NCBI GenBank assembly: GCA_900319105.1
Contig: ONND01000003.1
Coordinates: forward strand, 180,225 to 244,224
Source of the DNA: an uncultured Bacteroidales bacterium
Lineage (GTDB): Bacteria; Bacteroidota; Bacteroidia; Bacteroidales; Paludibacteraceae
Length of the DNA stretch: 64,000 bases
Direction: 5' to 3'
Positions 58,401 to 63,772 of the stretch are shown here, piece after piece. The stretch's first letter is position 1; each line of letters starts with the position of its first letter. A program made the position numbers and the translations under genes. The notes under the pieces are model-generated. The model had not been told where the DNA came from. It saw only the letters and a list, made by a program, of their open reading frames with translations, and did no database searches.

Positions 58401-58831
58401 GATATTGCCACGCCACAGTTATTAGTGGCTCCCATGGTAATTTTTAGAGCATTGGATCCAAACGTTGAACTCTCTATCGCATAATGGTTGTTCGCATTTC
58501 CGTTATAAACTTTATCGAATGTTCCAAAACCAGACAACGTAGATCCTGCCGCTTTAGTCGCATGTTGATCGGTTGTACTAAGACCATTGAAATTCTCATT
58601 GACAATTCTTACTGAACTTTCAGTAGAGAAGGACAAATCGGATAATGTGGGAGCAACTCCCCATGCATTCCCCACTCCGATGGACATCAATAACATACTC
58701 AAAATGAGCACTTTATGAAATAGATGTCGAGGGCAAGTAAGGGGCATCTCGAAGGCATCCCGAGGGCAATAGCGGGTTAAATCGCTCTCGCCCTGTACCG
58801 AATTACTCAATAAGAAGTTTAAGTTTCTCAT
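49403..58831 (-). CDS. Giant T9SS surface protein with switchable N terminus
   Basis: 3142 residues. The extended leader (11-bp repeat, 58727-58792) is followed by a signal peptide ending S-I-G-V-G-N-A-W-G, a first jelly-roll-like domain up to residue about 305, and the A-G-Q-T-N-G-T-F motif encoded by the inverted repeat (57890-57914). Ig-like domains, a CBM26-type starch-binding-like domain near 590 (V-H-Y-V-Y-F-K-N-S-D-V-W), InlB-type repeats (F-A-G-W-T-V near 1320; F-N-S-W-T-I near 1490), Listeria-Bacteroides repeats near 2030-2130 and a T9SS tail follow. It heads a three-gene operon. See the findings for the switch. Confidence 0.85.
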   Translation of the reverse strand: MRNLNFLLSNSVQGESDLTRYCPRDAFEMPLTCPRHLFHKVLILSMLLMSIGVGNAWGVAPTLSDLSFSTESSVRIVNENFNGLSTTDQHATKAAGSTLSGFGTFDKVYNGNANNHYAIESSTFGSNALKITMGATNNCGVAISGKTYGTTGAWRARITKASKMYIGIASIGATADPYTKASGSVYIQNNDGAIKISKNTSSGNWQSVGSYTSNTYIDICVIYNNTTSPATYGNSISLAAKTAHVYIDGTCVMNGENPKAFTLSGIALSYFRVYAMNTSGYVACVDDVQVWNALPGAAGTKVELTKAGQTNGTFTLTQSETTVTKVTTTSAAQAVTVTASPTAGYYLSNLTATNPTTGTATVTGSGNTRTVTYSKGANGSSTITSTFSCLTPTISVQPAASTTCVVGASPSLSVTASAGGASLSYQWKQCATIDGAYSNVASGGTSSTYSPSTASAGTTYYKCVITNAASGCSTTVTSDPAQVTVNAGSTWKFKYSGDSYTEHTMTEDAGVASYSISLAADSRFNFCIDDNGTAYKNNGTIVTTTSGWVFNTSDGNCNIHTGPAGTYTFAINTTTKSVTVTYPTVTHPNVHYVYFKNSDVWGTVYGHLYNTGNDNKAANWPGSVMQATTTICGETYHYAALNAMGGTYNAIKFNDGGSGYGHETSALSTTSSLGKFNANRDANWHAFKYTISFNGNGNTSGSMSDINNICIGSNQALTSNAFSKTHYFFNCWHADVAVKVGESTIPVGGDISDGATIKDIQSNINLTAQWTPNTYTITKTFSNVANAGLPASFTYTGSTTTALNSTFTVDGENFFLPSSITVTMAGTGTLTQGTHYTYNSSTGAFTFLAVITGNIEITATATAKLKSIAITSQPTTRAYLAGESFSSTGAVVTATMGDGSTKPVTASTLWSPSVGLTAETGKVITASYTENGITKTASTTINVYSVTVQKYDETPAEITNASVTVGASGRTLSQSVGSTNYVFNNWTLITASGMGLSGSNLTGTPTDDVVVRGNFYKPITITWLKGGMSYATGGPTTEVARGAQWKDLTIPTAPGNATLGACATKFMGWSNSMDAEWVKEDHHSAPGTLFTSVSGNTTAITGDITFRAVFATAEEGDNFEIVTSLSGIKEGDAYLGSYHSYSGTRYYAGTSNSATKNVTVSGTPLALSSTTGLKLVSIVATATANQYYIKDGTKYLYANSAGSAPTFSDYTCAWTFSDINANYLFKVKSSLGTFYLRAYATSTTAGAFKMYGDQTNNGICLFQKGVAYSDYVTVCCTQYDITLQNSGTVTGGTFATSVASACEDAAVTLTATPSDGYAFAGWTVTNTSGGADVTDAVLGAGHAGDNPATMTMPGQAVTVNATFATLTGITVKTAPTKTTYCEGDYFDPTGLVITASFSNSTSLDIPYAGNEAKFTFSPTTSTSLTTGNTSVSISYGGQSTSQAITVNAHRTISLTGSGTVTGGTFTADESSACVGATITIEASAADHYSFNSWTIEKAGGGTVTPVSATSASTTFIMPDANVTVTASFNESAFHYATFKNDGVAVSGYDQVKVYDGTKPVPPTLTDVTDACDKTECNLFYGWIADGDEWDETTDDISAKTIYRRASDLPNVSGSDVTYHAVWAAGSGSPAISPTLIAKWDKQSIAASTAIKALDKDGSTLNSVTLTSNIAMTNSQIYGYSNNSISSYPNITIAGLDFSSYDGGMITFFLRGSAQEKVHVEYSTDNGSNYSSDHFTDGSEKNELSYIVEVPKNTTNVKITYDGNSGNFYFGTVRAYGIKTTSYNFTELTSSNTSGWSGADWDGYYLITATKDTKTYALRSDVMEGLYGLSEVSPSESVISNSDLGLIFKATYNSSTTGYAIQSVATQDYLTDNGGGFSQKYHLLETSATEAVSIAYNQITNATGYYVQWNSDRFGSYSSSTAPTLYKILSSYTKWRVSCCEKHDIAKDGDPAGTVTGGSFTVDKTSACADATVTLSVTSTSSGYNFDHWTVVPTGGGDEITVTDNHFTMPDEAVTVTAVFVAAHTTTVTLNAQGGVGGTSSVTATVNLPMPDATMPTKSGYEFGGYYLATNGSGTQYYAADGSSAHDWDNGEDDTEVLYANWLASGYTVTLNKEGATTQGTASVSVSYGSNTNLTSAITCPTYTNKVFGGYWTTASGEGTQLIDGDGNWIPNVTSYTGSNKQWLYADNIELHARWSNVSYTNYRTTCGPEIEVTVSGTVRLTTYAGCEVLTPSTSLITVSSDDWKSTVGNLKYLNFRFKDKVSGVTYTHTSSSVEGSTQKIANSEFRIYNASDNGGSYADGGYIEIPAGTTSATYSFRIAYKPTAGVYNTQDHYLLEVEAMDNSATKKTITLELLDLYGRTLPEEFAMAIKKDNQWYALPNNLPGTAAAAKATVAIPIVVDNATTPTCAMFAPENVLYKGAQYYDGPAVANRNRSGVRFTRDGSQWLQVSTTPANNNMWLSTTGGTDVQDWYLNSETFNAYTVKLDPRVGTGGYKDKTMGMYGSNIGFYSSPTVSEIYFLPVETVLEDASVVEWGKNSLVMEVDAGSYSEVIARVGDAATGALSYSQTRTSVNNSSTTKAFTINVGNAINFDEKADQLLYLDWLNESGAVAGVSMVPIPWIIEGTKTMSSVDAVKAHWEKAEVHVLPGATLTADAGTFSDVTIKQLEIYPGATVNVTTGILTTTNLMLRNGWTRAGEKAYGAARLYITPSAGSLTATNVYADWYIDYDQYYPVSVPWKVATSGITYLNTSNAASSSVIKLRYYDGEGRANGTNGSAAEGANWKEFTPWPETMEPGVGYAMTARRPTGKAFSIVRMPLTLPSGAWTSGTWTTNGESGYVGEEPSRIHKDEVAVTAWGVEDMTKPRYAVGWNFIAQPYMSIYQGLITHSAGSTYDVEVVNIPDIRFKEYDQYAVGALGQKLLPAGGFFIQTEKTGTLTFGTTNRKASAPSYHNELQNLTTKQKAYIILNGDEDEDMMGLLVSDHYTADYDINGDLEKLLSDGNTLRTYMRYGDMNMAYVAINETLAKEWIPVSVRIPADGEYTFSLHEASIAGELEGVYLIDYQNGDKITNLIEQSYTFSSTAGTINGRFAINAKVGERQTPTGIDAINAGGDINSDKPFKFIYHDKVYIWLNGVIYDTTGKRVK
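57890..57914 (-). repeat. 25-bp inverted repeat, left copy (in the giant gene)
   Basis: On the minus strand the copy contains GGTCAAACAAATGGAACGTT. It is identical over 25 bp to the plus-strand copy at 59603-59627. Sequences on either side differ. In both genes it codes for A-G-Q-T-N-G-T-F in the same frame. It is a candidate recombination site for DNA inversion. Confidence 0.85.
58727..58792. repeat. 11-bp tandem repeat (6 degenerate copies) in the leader of the giant gene
   Basis: Units TCGAGGGCAAG, TAAGGGGCATC, TCGAAGGCATC, CCGAGGGCAAT, AGCGGGTTAAA, TCGCTCTCGCC. It codes for the extra residues V-Q-G-E-S-D-L-T-R-Y ... that the related gene at 59770 lacks in front of L-F-H-K-V. Confidence 0.75.
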
Positions 58832-58988
58832 ATCATTTAGTTATTTATATTCGTATTTTCAATTTGCAATCACAGGCTCCGTTAAGAGCCGGTAACTATA
58901 GGATGAAACTGATATAATAACAAGCGATATGATAAGCAATAATTCGTTATCAAAATCAATGTGTGCGTCATACTTACAGAGTAGTAAC
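58832..58988. promoter_or_regulatory. Divergent upstream region of the two alternative N termini
   Basis: 157 bp between the start of the giant gene (minus) and that of the silent cassette (plus). It is AT-rich and must hold any promoter, which would move with the invertible segment. I cannot pick a confident -33/-7 pair; TCATACTTACAG (58967-58978) is the best guess for the plus side. The plus-strand frame is open from 58929. Confidence 0.35.
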
Positions 58989-59669
58989 ATGAGCCATGAC
59001 CATCGTTCGACCATCGTTCGACCGTCGTTCGACTGTCGTTCTAAACTGCTAAAAATCGTTACCGTTTTGGCACTCCTGCTAACCGTTGGAGTTGGGAATG
59101 TGTGTGGAACGGATGTTACATTAACAGAGTCAGAAATCAAGGCAAATCTCACAAAAGATGCACATGCCTATGGCGCTGGAGCAAAGTCTTTTGAGGATGG
59201 CACGGTTACATGGTATTTAGGCGATTTTACCTGTACAGCAAGTAGTAAATGGTTCCAAATAAAAAAAGATGCCGGTTGTTATCTTAAAATCACTTCGCCT
59301 ACAGGAACTAAAATCACGGAACTTTCTTTAACAATTACATCTGCTTCGAACTCTAAAGGAGGTGCACAAGATATTCCTATGCACACAGCCTATAGTGGCA
59401 GAATCGCGTTATTAACAGCTGATGCCGCAGGTTCTGCCTCCATGACCGGTGTCGGTTACACAGAAGAAATCTCAAGCAACACAGCATCTATATCCGCATC
59501 AGGTACAAACAATGTACTTTATCTGAAAACTCAGAATGCTGCACGAATCTGGGGGGCGACTGTAACATATGTTTCATCTGGTACATCCGTATCCCTTTCC
59601 ACAGCTGGTCAAACAAATGGAACGTTTTTATGGAGCAAGGGAAAGTCGCTCTTTAGAACCTTCATTTAG
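58989..59669 (+). CDS. Silent alternative N-terminal cassette of the giant surface gene
   Basis: 226 residues from M-S-H-D-H-R-S. An 11-bp repeat leader (58998-59041), a signal peptide ending V-G-V-G-N-V-C-G and a single domain of about 165 residues (T-L-T-E-S-E-I-K-A-N ... L-K-T-Q-N-A-A-R-I-W-G-A) lead to G-T-S-V-S-L-S-T-A-G-Q-T-N-G-T-F. Here the 25-bp inverted repeat ends and only L-W-S-K-G-K-S-L-F-R-T-F-I-stop follows. The giant gene has the same order with a different first domain. The frame is open from 58929. It reads as a cassette without a body, not as a complete protein. Confidence 0.75.
   Translation: MSHDHRSTIVRPSFDCRSKLLKIVTVLALLLTVGVGNVCGTDVTLTESEIKANLTKDAHAYGAGAKSFEDGTVTWYLGDFTCTASSKWFQIKKDAGCYLKITSPTGTKITELSLTITSASNSKGGAQDIPMHTAYSGRIALLTADAAGSASMTGVGYTEEISSNTASISASGTNNVLYLKTQNAARIWGATVTYVSSGTSVSLSTAGQTNGTFLWSKGKSLFRTFI
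58998..59041. repeat. 11-bp tandem repeat (4 copies) in the leader of the silent cassette
   Basis: GACCATCGTTC twice, GACCGTCGTTC, GACTGTCGTTC: nearly perfect. It codes for D-H-R-S-T-I-V-R-P-S-F-D-C-R-S just before the signal peptide. Confidence 0.9.
59603..59627 (+). repeat. 25-bp inverted repeat, right copy (in the silent cassette)
   Basis: Identical to the reverse complement of 57890-57914. The distance between the copies is about 1.7 kb and the two N termini point outwards from the centre. Confidence 0.85.
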
Positions 59670-59681
59670 TTATTATATCAG

Positions 59682-59698
59682 TATTTCAAAGATCGTTT
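59682..59698. repeat. Short copy of the end of the invertase gene
   Basis: TATTTCAAAGATCGTTT, also at 63539-63555; its core TCAAAGATCGTTT is the 3' end (N-D-L-stop) of the serine recombinase gene at 61201. After it come nested hairpin arms (GGGCTTT/AAAGCCC, 59706-59748). It marks an old rearrangement end. Confidence 0.6.
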
Positions 59699-59769
59699 GC
59701 CCTTTCGGGCTTTGTGCCTTCAGGTAGAGCCAACTACCCGAAAGCCCTATGTCATTTCATCTGTTCTCT

Positions 59770-61065
59770 TTACGGCTGTTCATCCGCAAACACCGCATAG
59801 AAAGTCTTATTCTCATTTGTTATGGGCGCTGTTACTTTAAATAACGGAGAGGGTTGACCACTACTACCGATTATCTCATGATCAGTCCATCCCATAAACG
59901 CATCTCCACAAGCATCTGATACTGTCGGCGCAGTAGGAAGAGGAGAAGGGCGATTGCCCGCCAATACAGATGTCGCAGGGCTTCCATGCTCTGCACCTTC
60001 CCATAACTCACCGTTCACATACCAATGTACAGTATATTCAGCAATAGTAAACGTATACGATGTACTCTTTACGCTCGCCTCATCACACGCGTTGAATGCC
60101 TGCAACTCAACTCGGTACTCTGCATTGGTCGTCAAACCAGTTGCATTATAGGTCGTCCCACTCATTACGTAGTCGCTGCAGATAGTGACACCTGTAGAAT
60201 TGTTTTTTACATCTATTGCATAGTACGATGCATCGCTTACCGCATCCCATGTGATTGTAGCAGTAGTATTGGAAGTGACTGCCGCATTGATATTCCCCGG
60301 CGTAGCTGACTTAATATCATCAATACAAAAATTTCCGCCATTAGTATAATCACTATTGCAATAATCTTCACCATCACCTATAGCACGCACCTTCCACCAA
60401 TATTCACCATTGGATAAATTCGAACGCAAGCCACCGGTGTAAGTAGCTGACTTCGATAGGTTAGAAACGCACGTTCCTGCATCGCCTACCAAACCATAAC
60501 ATATTTCTTGATTCGTTGCATTCGTCGTAGTTCCAGAACCGGGAGTCCATGAGAAACGGACATAGATATTTCCTGCACTTTCGTAATTTGTGTTTACACT
60601 TAAGCCCGAAGGAGCGACAAGCGTATTCTCGCATCCATACACATTATATGACGGCTTTGTTGTCCAATACACATCGTAGTCTCCGGCATCATCCGCCTGA
60701 CAGTAATATACGGCATACAACGTGGTCGCTGCTCCGCTATATGTGGCATTAGGCCAAGCATATTGTCCATAGTAGTCTGCACCGGAATTATTTGGATGAA
60801 CAATGTCTGTTTGCTCTCCAGGCGCCCATGCCACAACGGAATAAAAGGCATAGCCATCTCCCAACATCGGCCCATCTCCAGGCTTGTTCCCTGTTTCAAA
60901 AGTGCCATACGTGTAGTATGCACTCGTACTATGATTCCATACTTTCAAAGTAACCGTCGTTCCTAAAACATTCCCAATTCCGACAATCATCAGCAACATG
61001 CACAAAACAAGCACCTTTCGAAACAGATGCAAGGGATTACCAAACAAAAAGTTAATGTTTCTCAT
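59770..61065 (-). CDS. Truncated surface protein with fibronectin III and InlB-type domains
   Basis: 431 residues from M-R-N-I-N-F-L-F. The leader and signal peptide (L-F-R-K-V-L-V-L-C-M-L-L-M-I-V-G-I-G-N-V-L-G) match the giant protein's, without the 11-bp insert. Residues about 140-250 and 255-345 are FnIII-type domains (S-G-L-S-V-N ... I-Y-V-R-F-S-W-T; T-A-T-I-T-W-D-A-V). The end is an InlB-like repeat cut off at F-Y-A-V-F-A-D-E-Q-P. There is no T9SS tail, which relatives have, so it has lost its 3' end. It converges with the silent cassette. The frame is open to 61092. Confidence 0.7.
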   Translation of the reverse strand: MRNINFLFGNPLHLFRKVLVLCMLLMIVGIGNVLGTTVTLKVWNHSTSAYYTYGTFETGNKPGDGPMLGDGYAFYSVVAWAPGEQTDIVHPNNSGADYYGQYAWPNATYSGAATTLYAVYYCQADDAGDYDVYWTTKPSYNVYGCENTLVAPSGLSVNTNYESAGNIYVRFSWTPGSGTTTNATNQEICYGLVGDAGTCVSNLSKSATYTGGLRSNLSNGEYWWKVRAIGDGEDYCNSDYTNGGNFCIDDIKSATPGNINAAVTSNTTATITWDAVSDASYYAIDVKNNSTGVTICSDYVMSGTTYNATGLTTNAEYRVELQAFNACDEASVKSTSYTFTIAEYTVHWYVNGELWEGAEHGSPATSVLAGNRPSPLPTAPTVSDACGDAFMGWTDHEIIGSSGQPSPLFKVTAPITNENKTFYAVFADEQP

Positions 61066-61200
61066 ATCTTTGTTGTTGTTTATTTCTCTCATTTTTCTTC
61101 TTCCGGCCTATTCCGTTTTTGATTACTTTTACTTAGTAAAAAACTCAAATTGCGGTCCAACCATTAATTTTGGCACAACCAATTTAAGTTTTTCGCTACA

Positions 61201-61803
61201 TCAAAGATCGTTTTGGAGAATATATCTTCTTAATGTGTTGCGGCTGCAATGGAGGCTGTCGGCGATGCTTCGCTTGGAGCGACCGGATTGCAACGCTTTG
61301 CGGATATATTCTTCTTTCCGATATAACTGATTTAATTCTTTCTTTGTGCGGCTTCCTTTCGGACGCCCGATGCGTTTTCCTTCGGCTTTGAGTCTCGCCA
61401 AGGCCTCGCGGGTGCGCTGGCTGATCAGATTGCGCTCAATCTCCGCCGATATACCAAAAGCGAACGCTAACACTTTGGATTGTATGTCATCGCCCAAACG
61501 GTAAGCATCTTTGATCGTCCACACTTGACATCCGCGACGCATACAATAACTCAGGATCTCCATGATCATGTAGAGGCTTCGTCCCAAACGACTTAACTCA
61601 CTACAAATGATCAAATCCCCTTTCTTTACATGCCGCAGCAGTTTTCCCAATTGACGTTTCGAATAAGGTTTAGTTCCCGATACCGTCTCTTCTATCCATC
61701 CATCTATCTGCACCCCCTCACGAAGGCAAAACTGCTGAATTTCAAACCGTTGGTTCTCTACTGTTTGCTTGTCGCTACTTACGCGAATATAACCGTATTT
61801 CAT
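61201..61803 (-). CDS. Mpi-like serine DNA invertase
   Basis: 200 residues. The resolvase/invertase domain has Y-I-R-V-S-S (catalytic Ser9 region), T-V-E-N-Q-R-F-E-I, G-D-L-I-I-C-S-E-L-S-R-L-G-R-S and the long E helix K-V-L-A-F-A-F-G-I-S-A-E-I-E-R-N-L-I-S-Q-R-T-R-E-A-L-A. The helix-turn-helix is R-S-K-R-S-I-A-D-S-L-H-C-S-R-N-T-L-R-R-Y. From memory this wording is close to Mpi of Bacteroides fragilis, which flips many promoters. It has its own promoter. A broken copy lies at 63539-63617. Confidence 0.88.
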   Translation of the reverse strand: MKYGYIRVSSDKQTVENQRFEIQQFCLREGVQIDGWIEETVSGTKPYSKRQLGKLLRHVKKGDLIICSELSRLGRSLYMIMEILSYCMRRGCQVWTIKDAYRLGDDIQSKVLAFAFGISAEIERNLISQRTREALARLKAEGKRIGRPKGSRTKKELNQLYRKEEYIRKALQSGRSKRSIADSLHCSRNTLRRYILQNDL

Positions 61804-61849
61804 CAGAAAAAAAAGAAAAAGGTAAACCTATTTCTAGTATTACCTCTTC

Positions 61850-62076
61850 AAAAAGCGCTACAAAGGTACAACAATTTTTTGACATATGCAAGATATAAAG
61901 CATTTTTTTTTAAATTGTCTATTCTATTGAGCAAAAAACACATTCATACCGATATATAGAATATTTTTCATCCTTCCAATCGGCAGAATAGAATATACTA
62001 AAGGGTAGCCCGAAGGAGCAGATGAACGTCCGTACGAGTAGGAATTTTCGAGGATTGTGCGGCATACTTGGACTTG
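61850..62076. repeat. Direct repeat of about 227 bp, copy 1
   Basis: Matches 63773-64000 with a few changes in the AT-rich left part and none visible in the last 80 bp. It holds the invertase promoter and part of a small ORF. Copy 2 runs off the window, so the repeat is longer. Confidence 0.85.
61861..61891 (-). promoter_or_regulatory. Promoter of the serine invertase
   Basis: TTG (61889-61891), 20 bp, TACCTTTG (61861-61868). The same promoter is present in the repeat copy (from 63784), where no intact invertase gene follows. Confidence 0.7.
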
Positions 62077-62153
62077 GAGCGCCAGCTGCTTGATGATCTG
62101 CCATCTGAGACACAGGTACGCCCTGCCGCCGAGCCCGTACGCTTGCGTTTCAT
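61998..62153 (-). CDS. Possible small basic protein (51 residues)
   Basis: Starts M-K-R-K-R-T-G-S-A-A-G-R-T and is rich in Arg, Lys and Ser; not recognised. The part that also lies in the second repeat copy is unchanged there, while flanking AT-rich sequence has changed. A 23-residue plus-strand frame overlaps it, so either strand or a non-coding role is possible. Confidence 0.25.
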   Translation of the reverse strand: MKRKRTGSAAGRTCVSDGRSSSSWRSKSKYAAQSSKIPTRTDVHLLLRATL

Positions 62154-62158
62154 GTTTG

Positions 62159-62198
62159 TGGGTATATGCTAACCCAATAGCCTATACCCGTTTTTTAT
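62159..62198 (+). terminator. Hairpin with T run
   Basis: GGGTATA-T-GCTA, loop ACCCAA, TAGC-C-TATACCC, then GTTTTTT on the plus strand. No plus-strand gene lies before it, so it may belong to a lost gene or to a small RNA. Confidence 0.5.
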
Positions 62199-62218
62199 GT
62201 TGACATAATGAAATGACT

Positions 62219-62250
62219 GAATAAAAAACTGACACGGAACTTTTGTTCCA
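62219..62250 (-). terminator. Terminator of the AAA ATPase gene
   Basis: GGAAC, AAAA loop, GTTCC with partly paired flanks, followed by GTTTTTTATT on the minus strand, 40-60 bp after the stop at 62285. Confidence 0.6.
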
Positions 62251-62284
62251 TGCCAGACTGAAAAATGCGAGAATGTATAGAGTA

Positions 62285-63406
62285 CTACTCTAAACTGCGC
62301 AGCCAAATTGCCATAAAGCGGTCGTAAACAATGTAACCTCCATCAGTGGGATAGAGATATTCATCTTCTACCAAACTGGCTAATGCCCGTTGCACACTGC
62401 TCGCAGACCGAAGATGGTGTTTTTTGACAAACTCACCGGAGGTCGGTTGTTTAACCCCTCCCTCTGACGCAACCGCCCGTAGTAAGATAGCCTGCACTTG
62501 TGTCAAATGGTGGTATTGCTTCTTGTAATCATCCTCCTCGGAACGGATGATAGTGACGAGAGTCTGCTGTACTACTGCTTCTGTCACCTCCACATCCGAT
62601 AACCGGAATAGACGATGCAAAATGGCTTGTATATACCACGTAACACCATCTGCTAATTCATAGATCTGATGAAATATTTCCTTTGAAAGCCGTACCTTTT
62701 TCTGATCCAGAAAGCGGCAAGCAAAGGCATAATATTTATCTTCATCTAATGAACCGAGATGCATTCGTTCCGTGCTACGGTAGAAAGGATGCTTTGGAGA
62801 AGAGAACATCACATCCATTACATGTTGTTTGCTTCCCGAAAAGATAATATGCACATTATGAATTCGTTCCAATAACGATCGTAAGACGGCTTCTACATTA
62901 TCCTCCGGATACTCTCCTATTTGCTGGAACTCATCCATCGCAATATAGCATTCCACTTTGGATTGAGCTATATAGGCAAAAATCTCTTCCAACGTATGTT
63001 GCGCATTTTGCGGAACAAAGGACAAACTCATCTGAGGCAGGTTGGTGTAAGGATCCACCCCGAAAGTCAATTGAGTACTGCGGAAGAACTTCGTTACAAA
63101 ACCTTCCGCTTTTTGAACAGGAGTGTCCAGTTGCCCGATAACCGCCTTGCCTAACAATGTGACAAAATCAGTTAATGAGCGCGTAGGATACAAGTCAATG
63201 TAGAAACATCGGAATTCATTATTATGTTCCTTTATATAATGGAACGTATGGTGAATCAATCCCGATTTACCCATTCGACGAGGGCTAACCAACGTTATAT
63301 TGGCACCATTGCGCATGGATTCCATTAACTGCTGCGTTTCTTCCTCGCGATCGCAGAAATACTCCGGTCCCTCATAGCCATACAAAAGAAAAGGATTTTC
63401 AATCAT
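62285..63406 (-). CDS. Archaeal-type AAA ATPase, unknown role
   Basis: 373 residues. It starts N-P-F-L-L-Y-G-Y and has C-D-R-E-E-E-T. The Walker A motif is S-P-R-R-M-G-K-S-G, Walker B Y-I-A-M-D-E-F-Q, and sensor 1 I-I-F-S-G-S-K-Q-H. A C-terminal winged-helix (A-S-S-V-Q-R-A-L-A-S-L-V-E-D-E-Y-L-Y) ends it. The family (Arch_ATPase, PF01637-like) is related to STAND ATPases; the role is unknown. It lies between the two invertase-locus repeats. A run of overlapping palindromes separates the promoter from the start codon, so expression is likely controlled. Confidence 0.8.
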   Translation of the reverse strand: MIENPFLLYGYEGPEYFCDREEETQQLMESMRNGANITLVSPRRMGKSGLIHHTFHYIKEHNNEFRCFYIDLYPTRSLTDFVTLLGKAVIGQLDTPVQKAEGFVTKFFRSTQLTFGVDPYTNLPQMSLSFVPQNAQHTLEEIFAYIAQSKVECYIAMDEFQQIGEYPEDNVEAVLRSLLERIHNVHIIFSGSKQHVMDVMFSSPKHPFYRSTERMHLGSLDEDKYYAFACRFLDQKKVRLSKEIFHQIYELADGVTWYIQAILHRLFRLSDVEVTEAVVQQTLVTIIRSEEDDYKKQYHHLTQVQAILLRAVASEGGVKQPTSGEFVKKHHLRSASSVQRALASLVEDEYLYPTDGGYIVYDRFMAIWLRSLE

Positions 63407-63423
63407 ATATAGTATTTTTTATA

Positions 63424-63454
63424 TTACGCGTTTTGCGTTACGCAACTTGCGTAA
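63424..63454. promoter_or_regulatory. Overlapping palindromes in the ATPase leader, probable operator
   Basis: TTGCGTTACGCAA (63433-63445) and TTACGCAACTTGCGTAA (63438-63454) share a half-site, with a further TTACGC at 63424. It lies between the start of transcription and the ATG of the 62285 gene. Confidence 0.6.
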
Positions 63455-63468
63455 TTTGATTTTCGCTG

Positions 63469-63499
63469 CAAAGGTACTACATTTTTTTGACATGTGCAA
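63469..63499 (-). promoter_or_regulatory. Promoter of the AAA ATPase gene
   Basis: TTG (63497-63499), 20 bp, TACCTTTG (63469-63476). The gene-free part from 63407 to the window end holds this, the operator, the invertase remains and repeat copy 2. Confidence 0.65.
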
Positions 63500-63538
63500 C
63501 CTTTTGAACGAAAATAATTGTTTTTTCAGTCATTTCAC

Positions 63539-63648
63539 TATTTCAAAGATCGTTTTGTAAGCATCTTTAATCGTCCACACCTGACATCCGCGACGCATAC
63601 AATAACTCAGGATCTCCAAGGTAAACCTATTTCTAGTATTACCTCTTC
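63539..63648 (-). pseudogene. Remains of a second serine invertase gene
   Basis: Three pieces of the invertase gene and its leader are joined: its 3' end (as 61201-61214), the codons matching 61501-61560 (63557-63617) and the leader from 61820 (63620-63648). Two internal deletions of about 285 and 260 bp explain it. The middle piece differs from the intact gene at only two or three bases. Confidence 0.75.
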
Positions 63649-63731
63649 TTCAACGCAGCCACACCTACGACATTGCTGTTTTGAGCAATGTGAGACATAG
63701 TAGTGAAATGATATGCATTTGCTTTAGTCAT
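63639..63731 (-). CDS. Possible leaderless small protein (30 residues)
   Basis: Starts M-T-K-A-N-A-Y-H-F and ends A-A-L-K-K-R, in the segment that separates the two parts of repeat copy 2 and is absent from copy 1. A TACTTTTG box (63735-63742) lies three bases before the ATG, but no good -33 box is at 20 bp. Not recognised; weak. Confidence 0.25.
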   Translation of the reverse strand: MTKANAYHFTTMSHIAQNSNVVGVAALKKR

Positions 63732-63772
63732 GCGCAAAAGTAGTGTCTTAACCGTTGGTACTTCTGTTTTCA

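Noticed and set aside
58929-59669. Silent cassette as a complete independent secreted protein
   Set aside because: It ends 13 residues after the inverted repeat, has no T9SS tail and no further domain. It is better explained as the inactive half of the switch, although translation cannot be excluded.
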